NCBI GenBank assembly: GCA_035290345.1 | Contig: DATDUP010000024.1 | Location: forward strand, 1 to 25,371 | Origin: DATDUP01 sp035290345 | GTDB lineage: Bacteria > Patescibacteriota > Patescibacteriia > Magasanikbacterales > UBA922 | Direction: 5' to 3' | DNA: 25,371 nt | Shown here: positions 1-7,615 of the stretch, in pieces | Position numbering within the stretch: position 1 is the first letter of the stretch | How the letters are laid out: the number at the start of each line of letters is the position of its first letter | Made by a program: the position numbers and the translations under genes | Notes under the pieces: generated by a model | Told to the model about the DNA's origin: nothing | Seen by the model: the letters and a program-made list of their open reading frames with translations, nothing else | Database searches by the model: none

Positions 1-198
1 GGGGCCAATCTCATTCGTCTGGATCAAGTTTTGAGCAGTCAGTTAAAAATCCCCGTGGTCTTAGGAAGACCATGGAAAAACCTCCAAAGCCGTAAAAGTA
101 TTCCTATTCCTGAAAATAAATCCCTGGCTTATGCGACGGCCATCGGCCTGGCTATCCGAGCGGCTGATAATCCTTTCTGGCTCCGCCACATTATATGA
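1..198 (+). CDS. pilM: Type IV pilus assembly protein PilM, C-terminal fragment
   Basis: Only the last 65 codons are in the window; the reading frame is open from base 1 and ends at TGA 196-198. The fragment ends in a segment reading YATAIGLAIRA followed by about ten residues, which resembles the last helix of the actin-like PilM/FtsA fold. PilM is the cytoplasmic ATP-binding ring protein of the type IV pilus alignment complex and binds the N-terminal tail of PilN. The identification rests as much on position as on the fragment itself: the stop overlaps the start of pilN by four bases (ATGA), the usual translationally coupled pilM-pilN arrangement. The 5' part lies outside the window. Confidence 0.8.
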   Translation, partial: GANLIRLDQVLSSQLKIPVVLGRPWKNLQSRKSIPIPENKSLAYATAIGLAIRAADNPFWLRHII

Positions 199-734
199 TT
201 CCCTCCCGCCTCAATCTACTTTCTCCCGAAAAAAAGAAACACCTGCACGGTATGATTAGTTTACAATTCAGTAAAAGTGCTGTGGAAATGGTCCTTTTCG
301 TAATTTCCATTTCCAGCATCGCTTTCCTGGGTAGTAAATTAGTTTTGGAAGAACATCTCACGGATTTAAATCTGGCTGTCGCCTCTCTCCAAAGCCAGAA
401 CCCGAAAACTAATCAAGAAATTCTCAATCTCAACAAGCGGTTAAAAAAAATCGAGTATATCCAAAAAGAATATTCCCCTCTTGTCCCTCATTTGGTTGAA
501 ATCGGCAACCACATCCCTTCGTCCGTCACTTTGGATCGTCTGGAAATAAACCAAGAAGAAAAATCCGTGTTAATTTCTGGTTTGGCCCCGACTCGTGACG
601 ATTTATTAATGGTCAAAGCCAACCTGGAAAAAATTGAATGGTTAGAAACAATCGAGATACCATTGGCCCAACTCACTCAAAAAGAAAATATCAAGTTTAA
701 TTGGACCCTGAAGATTAAATCTGACGCCGATTGA
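195..734 (+). CDS. pilN: Type IV pilus inner-membrane alignment protein PilN
   Basis: 179 residues, the usual PilN size. The N-terminal tail carries the NLLSPEKK motif at residues 7-14, like the conserved PilN peptide that docks into PilM. A single membrane segment follows at about residues 31-48, then a coiled-coil stretch (about 50-90) and an alpha/beta periplasmic-type domain (about 95-175) containing SSVTLDRLEI. This is the Fimbrial_assembly/PilN layout. The start overlaps the pilM stop by four bases and the stop is one base before pilO, so the genes are surely co-transcribed and probably coupled. PilN forms a heterodimer with PilO and links the cytoplasmic motor platform to the outer part of the pilus machine. 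Confidence 0.88.
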   Translation: MIPSRLNLLSPEKKKHLHGMISLQFSKSAVEMVLFVISISSIAFLGSKLVLEEHLTDLNLAVASLQSQNPKTNQEILNLNKRLKKIEYIQKEYSPLVPHLVEIGNHIPSSVTLDRLEINQEEKSVLISGLAPTRDDLLMVKANLEKIEWLETIEIPLAQLTQKENIKFNWTLKIKSDAD

Positions 735-735
735 T

Positions 736-1260
736 ATGTCCCTCAAACAAAGACTAATCACCTTCACCTTAATTTTAACCGCCACTGTTCTGGTCATTGG
801 TTTAGGTATAATCTTCCCCACGATCCGCCAAGTAAAAAGGATCAATGCCGAAGCGGCCTCAATCGAAGCAGAACTAGAAGCCCGTTACCGTAATTCCCAA
901 AAATTAAAACAAACGCTCCATGAATTACCCCTGATCAGGACTAAAGTAGAAGAAATCGAAAAAGCACTCGCTCAGACCGGAGATGAACTGGCCTTAATTA
1001 CGGAATTGGAGAACCTGGCCACCCGCAATTCAGTTAACCAATCTCTGAAAATCAGTACCAGCCAAGAAAAGGACCATTCCTTATTTATCCTATCCTTTAT
1101 CACCAGCGGCCAATATCCTGATCTGGTGCGTTACCTGGCAGAAATCGAGCGTCTCCCTTATTATGTGATAATCAAAGAAGTGAAACTAGAAAAAAAAGGC
1201 GAAGCCCAGGGATCATTTTTGACTCTTAGTTTCACTGGCAAAGTATATGTGGAAAATTAA
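736..1260 (+). CDS. pilO: Type IV pilus inner-membrane alignment protein PilO
   Basis: 174 residues: short cytoplasmic N terminus, one membrane segment at about residues 8-30, a coiled coil (about 34-85, rich in E, K, L, A) and a ferredoxin-like C-terminal domain (about 85-172). The segment near SGQYPDLVRYLAEIERLPYY resembles the conserved PilO stretch before the last strands. It starts one base after the pilN stop. PilO pairs with PilN through the coiled coils. Assignment rests on architecture plus position downstream of pilM and pilN, since PilO sequences diverge strongly. Confidence 0.85.
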   Translation: MSLKQRLITFTLILTATVLVIGLGIIFPTIRQVKRINAEAASIEAELEARYRNSQKLKQTLHELPLIRTKVEEIEKALAQTGDELALITELENLATRNSVNQSLKISTSQEKDHSLFILSFITSGQYPDLVRYLAEIERLPYYVIIKEVKLEKKGEAQGSFLTLSFTGKVYVEN

Positions 1261-1585
1261 ACAAAACCCAAAAATTCCCACTTTTGATCATGAATACAGT
1301 CAATTCTCGCGCCTCCGCTGGATTAGTTTAGCGGTTCTAATAATTCTTTCTTTTGCTATTGGCTGGACCATCTTTTTTCTTTACCAACACATCTATACCG
1401 CCATTGCTAACATCAACACTGCGACGGCCATGACCAGCTTTGTTAATGCCGAGGTTCTTGATTTTAAGACTCACGAAACCATTTTAAGAAATGAGGAAAA
1501 GAAAAAGTCTTATCAAACGCAAATCATCAATCTAGAGCGTGACCCTTTCAATCTGCTCGCGCCCCCTCCACCTCCGACCCCCTAA
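1247..1585 (+). CDS. Small bitopic membrane protein of the pilus operon, proline tail
   Basis: 112 residues, no family recognised. About 25 polar N-terminal residues precede one strong membrane segment (about residues 26-48, LAVLIILSFAIGWTIFFLYQ), then a helical alanine/threonine/asparagine-rich stretch, a basic patch (EEKKKSYQ) and a tail ending DPFNLLAPPPPPTP. The start overlaps the end of pilO by 14 bases, so it belongs to the pilus operon. In canonical loci the gene after pilO is the lipoprotein PilP, but this protein has no lipobox and no visible PilP domain. It may be a reduced functional substitute that reaches a partner with its proline tail; that is inference. A start further in is possible, but the membrane segment fits this one. 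Confidence 0.72.
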   Translation: MWKIKQNPKIPTFDHEYSQFSRLRWISLAVLIILSFAIGWTIFFLYQHIYTAIANINTATAMTSFVNAEVLDFKTHETILRNEEKKKSYQTQIINLERDPFNLLAPPPPPTP

Positions 1586-1587
1586 TT

Positions 1588-2703
1588 ATGGCTGTCTACT
1601 ACTTCGCTCTCGGACACCAGCCGCATATATCACAAGCGGAAATTGACGCCGTTTTAACGAAACTCGGAATAAGTTTCCGTTTTATTCACCAAAACGCTCA
1701 ACTCCTTATCCTGGAAACTACCCCAGACCTCCCTGTAGAAAAATTAGCATCAACCCTGGGGGGTATAGTAAAGATCGGCCGAAAAATCCTAGAAAAAAAC
1801 TTGGCAAATTTTTTTGCCAACTCCCAAACAGAAGGCAAAATCCAGTTTTCCCTGTCCGGACAAAATGCAGATAAATTGGGGCTGACAATCAAAAAAGAAT
1901 TGCGAGGCAGGGGCCGCTCTGCCCGCTATATTCCTGCCAAAAATACGGCCACAATTTTTCATAATCATTTAATCGAAAAACAAGGGGACATCACCCTCAC
2001 CCCCCAAGGAAATTTTGTCACTGTGGCTATCCAACCATTTATGGAATTTACTGAGCGAGATTATGGTAGGCCGGAAAGTGATGATTACAGCGGCATGCTT
2101 CCCCCCAAGCTCGCCAGAATAATGATAAACTTATCCCAGGCTCCTGATTCCGCCCTGATCTATGATCCGTTTTGCGGCTCTGGTACTATCTTGACTGAGG
2201 CTGCCAGTCTTGGCTATAAACAATTACTCGGCTCTGACTTATCCCCGAAGGCAATAGCTGATACCAAAAAAAATCTTGACTGGCTACAAGATAGATACCA
2301 ACTGGCTGGTATTCAGCCTCGGCTTTTTGTCAGCTCAGTGGAAGATATTAACCAAGAAATCAAAACTAGCTCTGTCCCCTTCATCATCACCGAACCTTTC
2401 CTAGGCAAACCATTGACCGGACGGGAGAAAACTACTGAGATAGAACAGACAATCGCTGAATTGAACGATCTTTATTATCACAGTTTCCTGGCTTTCAACA
2501 AAATCATGACCAAAAACGGTCTGGTCATCTTCATCATCCCTAAATTCAAACATAATAACAATTGGCTGGCCGTTGACTGCATTGAAAAAATAAAATCCGC
2601 CGGCTTTATCCATCGGCCGTTTTCTTTAGAACAACCTTGCCTTGATTATCATCGTCCAGATCAGCATCTGGCCAGAACCATTTGGAAATTCCAAAAAATA
2701 TAA
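1588..2703 (+). CDS. Trm11-like THUMP-domain RNA methyltransferase
   Basis: 371 residues. The N-terminal half (about 1-150) looks like the ferredoxin-like plus THUMP RNA-binding module of the Trm11/TrmG10 group. The linker contains RDYGRP (157-162) and MLPPKLARIMINLS, the conserved segment before the Rossmann domain of these enzymes. SAM motif I is DPFCGSGT (193-200), followed by GSDLSPKAI at 215-223. The catalytic motif IV, normally (D/N)PP(Y/F), reads TEPFLGKP at 268-275, a clear departure, so the target base may differ from the m2G10 of tRNA made by Trm11. It starts three bases after the preceding pilus gene and ends at a terminator hairpin, so it is the last gene of that unit, though functionally unrelated to pili. 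Confidence 0.82.
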   Translation: MAVYYFALGHQPHISQAEIDAVLTKLGISFRFIHQNAQLLILETTPDLPVEKLASTLGGIVKIGRKILEKNLANFFANSQTEGKIQFSLSGQNADKLGLTIKKELRGRGRSARYIPAKNTATIFHNHLIEKQGDITLTPQGNFVTVAIQPFMEFTERDYGRPESDDYSGMLPPKLARIMINLSQAPDSALIYDPFCGSGTILTEAASLGYKQLLGSDLSPKAIADTKKNLDWLQDRYQLAGIQPRLFVSSVEDINQEIKTSSVPFIITEPFLGKPLTGREKTTEIEQTIAELNDLYYHSFLAFNKIMTKNGLVIFIIPKFKHNNNWLAVDCIEKIKSAGFIHRPFSLEQPCLDYHRPDQHLARTIWKFQKI

Positions 2704-2724
2704 TCCACCGTTTCGCGGTGGATT
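2702..2724. terminator. Bidirectional intrinsic terminator between convergent genes
   Basis: Perfect nine-base arms AATCCACCG (2702-2710) and CGGTGGATT (2716-2724) around a TTTCG loop. On the plus strand it starts at the stop of the methyltransferase gene and is followed by ATTTGTTATT; on the minus strand it lies just after the stop of the SpoIID gene and is followed by ATATTTTTT, a better U-tract. It serves both converging genes. Confidence 0.85.
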
Positions 2725-2729
2725 ATTTG

Positions 2730-4526
2730 TTATTCGTAACCACGGCGGACCTTTGTTCCGGAGTAGTAATATTGGAGCAAATCTTCAAAAGATAATCCCT
2801 CTTTTTCAGCTCGCAACGCGGCATCATGTTGGCTCAGACCCACCCCATGGCCTAATTGGCTGTAGCCAGCGTCATAGCCAGTTCGGACCGGTTTTAACCA
2901 GGCCCGATCTTGTCCGCCCCAGACCTTTGACCAACTTTTGGTCCAACCATTGCTCCGGCCAAAATACGGGGTAACCACGATTTGATTCTCATAGGTGACA
3001 AACATACCGCGGACAGCCGCAGCCGCTTCCACTACATTGGGTAATATCTCGGCCACTACCTGTCCTAAATATAACTGATCATAAGTGGTGGCGACCAAAT
3101 CAAAAAAGGGATACTTACCCTTGGCCACATAAGCATAATTGCGAGCGGCCACCAAATTCGCTTTCACAAATTCTATCGGAGCAGAACGGCTGGTTTCAGC
3201 AATCCCGGCCACATAATCCTCTAGTAACAAATCATTAACCATATAAAGCTTTTGATCAACTTCACCCCGTCGATATTCAAAAGATCCGCGATATTGGTTA
3301 AAGTTAAGATTATTCAACCAGCTCACTCGTCGTTCAAAATCCGGTAAAACAAAAATGGCATGAGGATTATTCTGAGGAACCAAACGGATATAATAATGAG
3401 TAGAAAATTCCAAGGATGGACTTTTAAAATGATACTGACCATCAATGAAATCCATCTTCGCTGTTTCACCGATCCGTAAAACTCCCTGGTCATGCTCGCC
3501 ACGAAAAACCTGATAATCATCTACCAGAGACATAAAGCTGACAGTCTCCCCCACTTCTATTCCCACTCGCACTCGTGGCTCTTCAGTCAATAAAGGCGGA
3601 AGAACCTCGCTCTCACTAGAAACACTAAACTGGGACGCCTGGTATCCGGTTGGCGCGTTTTGCGTAACAATTACCGGAATTACTAAAATCGCCCCTGGAA
3701 CTTTTTCCCCAGCCACACTTAGAAAAAAACTAGTCGAATAATTGCCCTGTTTCGCTGGTGTACGAATAAAAAATTCAAGACGCAGGGTCCGATCTTTTTC
3801 GACATTAGCCTGGCCAGTGAGAATCGTCTGGCTATCAGCCCAAGAATCATCTGCGAATTCACCGACTGTAGCGGTTGTTTCCGCCTCCCAAGAATAATCT
3901 TTCCAGACTGTGGTCCCTAAATTCTTGAAGGTCGCTATCAATTTTACCAATTGACCGCCGGCCGCTTCCACCTTACTTTTGTTAATTACCACCAACTTGG
4001 CTGATAAATCATCGGCCACCGCTGTGGATACTGGCCCTGGCTCTACTTTTATTTTCACATAAAAATATCCGCCCCGAACCCAAGAATAATTTTCAGCAGC
4101 CAAATAAAAACGCTCCACATATTCACCCGGAGTCTGAGGAGCGCGCAGACTAAGAGCCAATTCACCTATCTCGCCAGGCTTGACGCTCCCGGATATTTTC
4201 GCAGTCTGATTTGAGCTCAACCAAGTCTGATCAGCAAAAATTGAGGACCGATATTTTGGTTCCATGGTATAAGCAGAAAGAAAACGCTGACCGTCTCCTT
4301 GCCAAGTCTGAGTACCAATATTTTTAAATTTGAAAACCACAACTTTCGTTTCTCCGACTTTGAGTGAAATTGGATCGGCTAAGGATTGAGAAACATAGGC
4401 TGCAGCAAAACCCACTCCATCGCGAATAACTAAATCCGGTTCTGCAGCCCGGGCATTTTCCATCCAGATACTGCCCAAAAGAAAAACAGCAGTAAAAAGA
4501 AATATTTTTGTATATTTGACTGACAT
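2730..4526 (-). CDS. Exported SpoIID/LytB-domain protein with two NBR1-like Ig domains
   Basis: 598 residues with a signal peptide (hydrophobic about 8-22, ARA-A cleavage near residue 27). Two beta-rich repeats follow, about 45-160 and 175-288, each carrying an N-x-G-T-x-x-W signature (KNIGTQTW 68-75; KNLGTTVW 201-208) typical of the NBR1-type Ig fold. After a third beta-rich section (about 315-405) comes a SpoIID domain (about 411-590): LLLEDYVAGIAETS with the likely catalytic glutamate E444, AARNYAY (460-466), GHGVGLSQ (559-566) and the final LLQYYYSG. SpoIID enzymes are lytic transglycosylases acting on stem-less peptidoglycan. The canonical SSGG after the third strand reads RSNG here. The gene has its own promoter ten bases upstream and stands next to a divergent glycan-export operon, consistent with envelope remodelling. 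Confidence 0.85.
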   Translation of the reverse strand: MSVKYTKIFLFTAVFLLGSIWMENARAAEPDLVIRDGVGFAAAYVSQSLADPISLKVGETKVVVFKFKNIGTQTWQGDGQRFLSAYTMEPKYRSSIFADQTWLSSNQTAKISGSVKPGEIGELALSLRAPQTPGEYVERFYLAAENYSWVRGGYFYVKIKVEPGPVSTAVADDLSAKLVVINKSKVEAAGGQLVKLIATFKNLGTTVWKDYSWEAETTATVGEFADDSWADSQTILTGQANVEKDRTLRLEFFIRTPAKQGNYSTSFFLSVAGEKVPGAILVIPVIVTQNAPTGYQASQFSVSSESEVLPPLLTEEPRVRVGIEVGETVSFMSLVDDYQVFRGEHDQGVLRIGETAKMDFIDGQYHFKSPSLEFSTHYYIRLVPQNNPHAIFVLPDFERRVSWLNNLNFNQYRGSFEYRRGEVDQKLYMVNDLLLEDYVAGIAETSRSAPIEFVKANLVAARNYAYVAKGKYPFFDLVATTYDQLYLGQVVAEILPNVVEAAAAVRGMFVTYENQIVVTPYFGRSNGWTKSWSKVWGGQDRAWLKPVRTGYDAGYSQLGHGVGLSQHDAALRAEKEGLSFEDLLQYYYSGTKVRRGYE

Positions 4527-4535
4527 AGTTATTAG

Positions 4536-4564
4536 ATTATACCAAAAAAATAAAGACTATTCAA
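4536..4564 (-). promoter_or_regulatory. Sigma70-type promoter of the SpoIID gene, leaderless arrangement
   Basis: Read on the minus strand: -35 TTGAAT (4559-4564), 17-base spacer, extended -10 TGGTATAAT with the hexamer at 4536-4541. Only nine bases separate the hexamer from the ATG at 4526, so transcription should begin within about three bases of the start codon. No Shine-Dalgarno sequence is present. Confidence 0.85.
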
Positions 4565-4593
4565 TTGCTTTTTTAAGCCAAAAATGATATCGT
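4565..4593 (+). promoter_or_regulatory. Probable promoter of the flippase operon
   Basis: -35 TTGCTT (4565-4570), 17-base spacer, -10 TATCGT (4588-4593) with an extended TGA just before it. The predicted start point is near 4600, about seven bases before the ATG at 4607. The divergent SpoIID promoter lies immediately beside it. The site falls on the GTG at 4592 and so argues against using that codon as the start. Confidence 0.55.
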
Positions 4594-4606
4594 GATTCTG
4601 TTACAT

Positions 4607-6031
4607 ATGAATACAACACGCGCCATTGCCTTCAATACTGGCGTCCAGATAATTGGTAAGGTCATCTCTACCCTACTCGGCCTAATCGCCATCGGTTTGT
4701 TGACCCGCTATCTCGGTCAAGAACAGTTTGGGTGGTATGTGACCGTTATTTCTTTCTTAGGTTTTGCGGGCATTTTGATTGATTTCGGTCTTATTCCAGT
4801 CACAGCCCAAATGCTGAGTGAGCCTCGCTATTCCGCCCAAAAACTTTTGCCCAATCTGCTTGGCTTTCGTTTTCTTACGGCGGTAATATTTTTCGGCCTA
4901 GTCCCAATCGTGGCCCTTTTTTTCCCCTATAACCAAGAGATAAAAATCGCCATTGCTTTTACCACAATCTCTTTCCTGGCCATATCCCTAAACCAAGTCT
5001 TCATTGGTTTTTATCAAAATCAGCTCAAAATGCACCTGCCGGTTATCGGCGAAATCATCAGTCGCTTAATACTAGTGGCCGGACTGGGAATAATGGTCCT
5101 GCGTCAGGCGGGTTTTTTCTCCCTCCTTTGGATGGTGGTGGTTAGTAGTATCGGCTACACTCTTTTTATGTGGATTTATGCTCGCCGTTATGGCCGAACC
5201 ACCCTTGCTTTTGATTTAAAAATTTGGAAAGAAATCAGTCAAAAAATGTGGCCAATCGCCGTGTCCATTATTTTCAACGTTGTCTACCTCAAAGGCGACG
5301 TCATTCTTCTTTCCCTTTTCCGTTCGCAAACCGAAGTCGGTCTCTATGGAGCCGCCTATCGGGTGCTAGATATTGTTTCCCAAACTGCCATGATGATCAT
5401 GGGAGTGATGCTACCATTGCTCGCTTTTCAATGGTCGCGGCAACTGCGGGCTGGATTTCAAAAACTTTATCAACAGTCTTTTGATATCATGATGCTTTTT
5501 TCTCTGCCTCTAGTCGTTGGCACCCACCTGCTGGCTGATAAAATAATGGTTTTTGTCGCCGGTCCCCAATTTCTCGCCGCCGGTATCCCCTTACGCATTC
5601 TCTCCTGGGCAATTTTCTGGCTTTTCTTAGGAGCCGTATTTGCCCATGTGGCCGTGGCTATTAACCGCCAAAAACAAACCATGTGGATTTATATTTCCGA
5701 TGCCGTCCTCACTTTAGCTGGCTACCTCTATTTCATCCCTCGCCACGGCTATCTAGGTGCGGCCTACATGACTGTTTTTTCCGAAGCTTATGCCGGCGTC
5801 CTTCTCTTTCTAGTCGCCCGCCACTATGTGCAGACCCGCCTTCGGCTCATCAGTTTGGGAAAAATTGTCCTGGCTAGTTTAGTTATGGCTCTCTTTCTCA
5901 TACTCTATCCAAACTTAGCTTTAATCTGGCAAATTCTGGGAGGGGCCTTAATTTACCTCCTCGTCCTATTCAGCGTCCGGGGTATTTCTCCACAAACCTG
6001 GCAAGAAATTTTCTTCCGTTCTAAAGAATAA
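4607..6031 (+). CDS. Wzx-like oligosaccharide flippase (MOP superfamily)
   Basis: 474 residues from the ATG chosen here; the frame could begin at GTG 4592 but that codon lies in the predicted -10 box. The protein is almost entirely hydrophobic with about 12-14 membrane segments. The N terminus NTGVQIIGKVISTLLGLIAI followed by LLTRYLGQEQFGWYVTVISF is the hallmark opening of polysaccharide_synt/RfbX flippases. These proteins move undecaprenyl-linked glycans across the membrane. The next gene, starting one base after the stop, is an O-antigen ligase-like protein, a partner in surface glycan assembly. No glycosyltransferases occur in the window, so the glycan itself cannot be inferred. Confidence 0.88.
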   Translation: MNTTRAIAFNTGVQIIGKVISTLLGLIAIGLLTRYLGQEQFGWYVTVISFLGFAGILIDFGLIPVTAQMLSEPRYSAQKLLPNLLGFRFLTAVIFFGLVPIVALFFPYNQEIKIAIAFTTISFLAISLNQVFIGFYQNQLKMHLPVIGEIISRLILVAGLGIMVLRQAGFFSLLWMVVVSSIGYTLFMWIYARRYGRTTLAFDLKIWKEISQKMWPIAVSIIFNVVYLKGDVILLSLFRSQTEVGLYGAAYRVLDIVSQTAMMIMGVMLPLLAFQWSRQLRAGFQKLYQQSFDIMMLFSLPLVVGTHLLADKIMVFVAGPQFLAAGIPLRILSWAIFWLFLGAVFAHVAVAINRQKQTMWIYISDAVLTLAGYLYFIPRHGYLGAAYMTVFSEAYAGVLLFLVARHYVQTRLRLISLGKIVLASLVMALFLILYPNLALIWQILGGALIYLLVLFSVRGISPQTWQEIFFRSKE

Positions 6032-6032
6032 T

Positions 6033-7331
6033 ATGCTCGTCTACACCCTTCTCCTTCTTTTCTTTATTCTTTTTATTTTCTTGGCGAAAAATAACTTTGT
6101 TCTTGCCCTGGCGATAATGTTGGCCACTCTGCCCAGCTACTTGCTTCGTTTCCATTTTGGTCCCCTGCCCACGACTTTGTTAGAAATCATGATCACTACC
6201 CTTTTCATTGTCTGGATTACCCTTCACCAAGAAAACATCCTTACTTGGTTGAAACAAGCAATAAAAAAATACCCTTCAATTTTCCTTGCCAGTTCTATTT
6301 TTTTGATCGCCGCCACTATTTCCATCTTCTTTAATCCACAAATTCTAAAAGCCGGGGGGGAGTGGCGGGCCTTCTATCTCCAGCCATTCCTTGTTTTTTT
6401 AATTATCAGCCATTCCTTGTCAACAGAAAAGAACGTAAAAAAAATCCTTCTCGGATTAATCATTGGGGGTCTAGCCACCAGCCTTTTGGCGATTTACCAG
6501 CACTATACTGGCTGGGCAGTGCCCTATGATTTCTGGGAAAATCGACAGACTTACCGAGTCACTGGCTGGTTTGGTTTCCCCAACGCGGTCGGCCTTTATC
6601 TCGCCCCTCTCGTCCCCCTGTCCTTTTACCTTCTTCTTTCCGGAATCGCCCGACGACGCCATGGTTTTGACCTCGTCCTCATTATCATCAATCTATTATT
6701 TATTCCCCTGGCTATCCTCGCCATTGTGTTTGCGAAGACCACCGGCGCCCTCGTTGCCCTAATCGCGGCCTCAATACTTTTTCTCTTTCTCTGGCGACCG
6801 ACCCGCTGGCCAACACTCCTTGTCTGTCTTCTCGCCGGGTTAGTTTTCTTTTTTTCTCCGGTAACTGAAAAAAAACAAGAAATGTTACTCCAAGATTTTT
6901 CTGGCCAACTACGATTGGAGATGTGGGGAGAAACCTTGGAATATCTTAACCATCATCCTTGGCGCGGAACCGGTCTGGCCAACTATTCTCAAGAAATCGC
7001 TCCTTACAGGATAAACAAAAATATCGAAATTTTCCATCACCCACATAATTTATTCTTAACTATCTGGGTCAATACTGGACTTATGGGAGTCATTGGTTTT
7101 GTCTGGCTATTGATCGCCGCCCTGCGCGCTGGTTTGGCCACTTTTATCTCTTGGGAAAAAGAAAAAATCCTCCCCATGTGCGCCTTAAGCGCTCTTACCA
7201 TTATTCTCGTCACCGGCTTAGTGGATTCTCCTTATATAAAAAATGATCTAGCCATAATTTTTTGGCTGATCATCAGTTTATTAACTTCCCCCACCCTATG
7301 GTCTACCCCTTTTGGAAAACAAAAAAATTAA
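6033..7331 (+). CDS. O-antigen ligase/polymerase family membrane protein
   Basis: 432 residues with about 10-12 membrane segments. The large loop in the second half contains WRGTGLANYSQEIAPY and HHPHNLFLTIWVNTGLMG, the histidine-bearing signature of the Wzy_C/O-antigen ligase family (WaaL, Wzy and protein O-glycosyl ligases). Such enzymes transfer or polymerise undecaprenyl-linked glycans outside the membrane. The start is one base after the flippase stop. Whether it is a lipid-A type ligase is doubtful in a Patescibacterium; attachment of glycan to a surface or pilus protein is an alternative, and the sequence does not decide between them. Confidence 0.85.
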   Translation: MLVYTLLLLFFILFIFLAKNNFVLALAIMLATLPSYLLRFHFGPLPTTLLEIMITTLFIVWITLHQENILTWLKQAIKKYPSIFLASSIFLIAATISIFFNPQILKAGGEWRAFYLQPFLVFLIISHSLSTEKNVKKILLGLIIGGLATSLLAIYQHYTGWAVPYDFWENRQTYRVTGWFGFPNAVGLYLAPLVPLSFYLLLSGIARRRHGFDLVLIIINLLFIPLAILAIVFAKTTGALVALIAASILFLFLWRPTRWPTLLVCLLAGLVFFFSPVTEKKQEMLLQDFSGQLRLEMWGETLEYLNHHPWRGTGLANYSQEIAPYRINKNIEIFHHPHNLFLTIWVNTGLMGVIGFVWLLIAALRAGLATFISWEKEKILPMCALSALTIILVTGLVDSPYIKNDLAIIFWLIISLLTSPTLWSTPFGKQKN

Positions 7332-7579
7332 AATCTCTCGCCCACGCCATTTTGTCTCTAAAAAATGAAAAGGATGTCTTGAATTTTCTCCGAGATTTAT
7401 GTACTTTGGAAGAATTGGAAGAACTTTCTCAACGCTGGGAAACAGCCAAACTCCTCCACCAAGATGTCCCCTATCGCCAAATTTCTGAAAAAACCGGACT
7501 CTCCACCACCACCATTACCCGTATTGCCTTCTGGCTTCGACACGGAGAAGGAGGCTATAAAAAAGCTTTAGAGAAATAA
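7298..7579 (+). CDS. TrpR/YerC-YecD family small DNA-binding protein
   Basis: 93 residues from ATG 7298; a start at 7262 would give 105, but the shorter form matches family length and still overlaps the ligase gene by 34 bases. The all-helical sequence contains LCTLEELEELSQRWETAKLL and a helix-turn-helix ISEKTGLSTTTITRIAFWL, which match the Trp-repressor-like YerC/YecD family. The conserved sequence continues into a short glycine-rich tail (RHGEGGYKKAL), also typical. It is the last gene of the glycan operon, and its ligand and operator are unknown. Regulation of the operon by this protein is only a guess from position. Confidence 0.85.
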   Translation: MVYPFWKTKKLKSLAHAILSLKNEKDVLNFLRDLCTLEELEELSQRWETAKLLHQDVPYRQISEKTGLSTTTITRIAFWLRHGEGGYKKALEK

Positions 7580-7589
7580 TCATTTTACA

Positions 7590-7615
7590 AAAACACCGGT
7601 ACTAACCGGCGTTTT
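7590..7615. terminator. Bidirectional terminator overlapping the uvrA stop codon
   Basis: Arms AAAACACCGGT (7590-7600) and ACCGGCGTTTT (7605-7615) around loop ACTA, with one mismatch on the plus strand that becomes a G-U pair on the minus strand. Plus-strand U-tract GTTTTTTG follows the YerC-like gene. Minus-strand U-tract GTTTTTGTAAAATG follows uvrA, whose last codons and TAG (7602-7604) lie in the stem and loop. Confidence 0.8.

Noticed and set aside
2642..2974. Plus-strand 110-codon frame crossing the end of the methyltransferase gene
   Set aside because: It runs through the terminator and antisense to the SpoIID domain, with no recognisable protein features.
4592..4606. Upstream GTG start for the flippase
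   Set aside because: The GTG lies within the predicted -10 box, so it would not be transcribed; ATG 4607 gives the family's usual N terminus.
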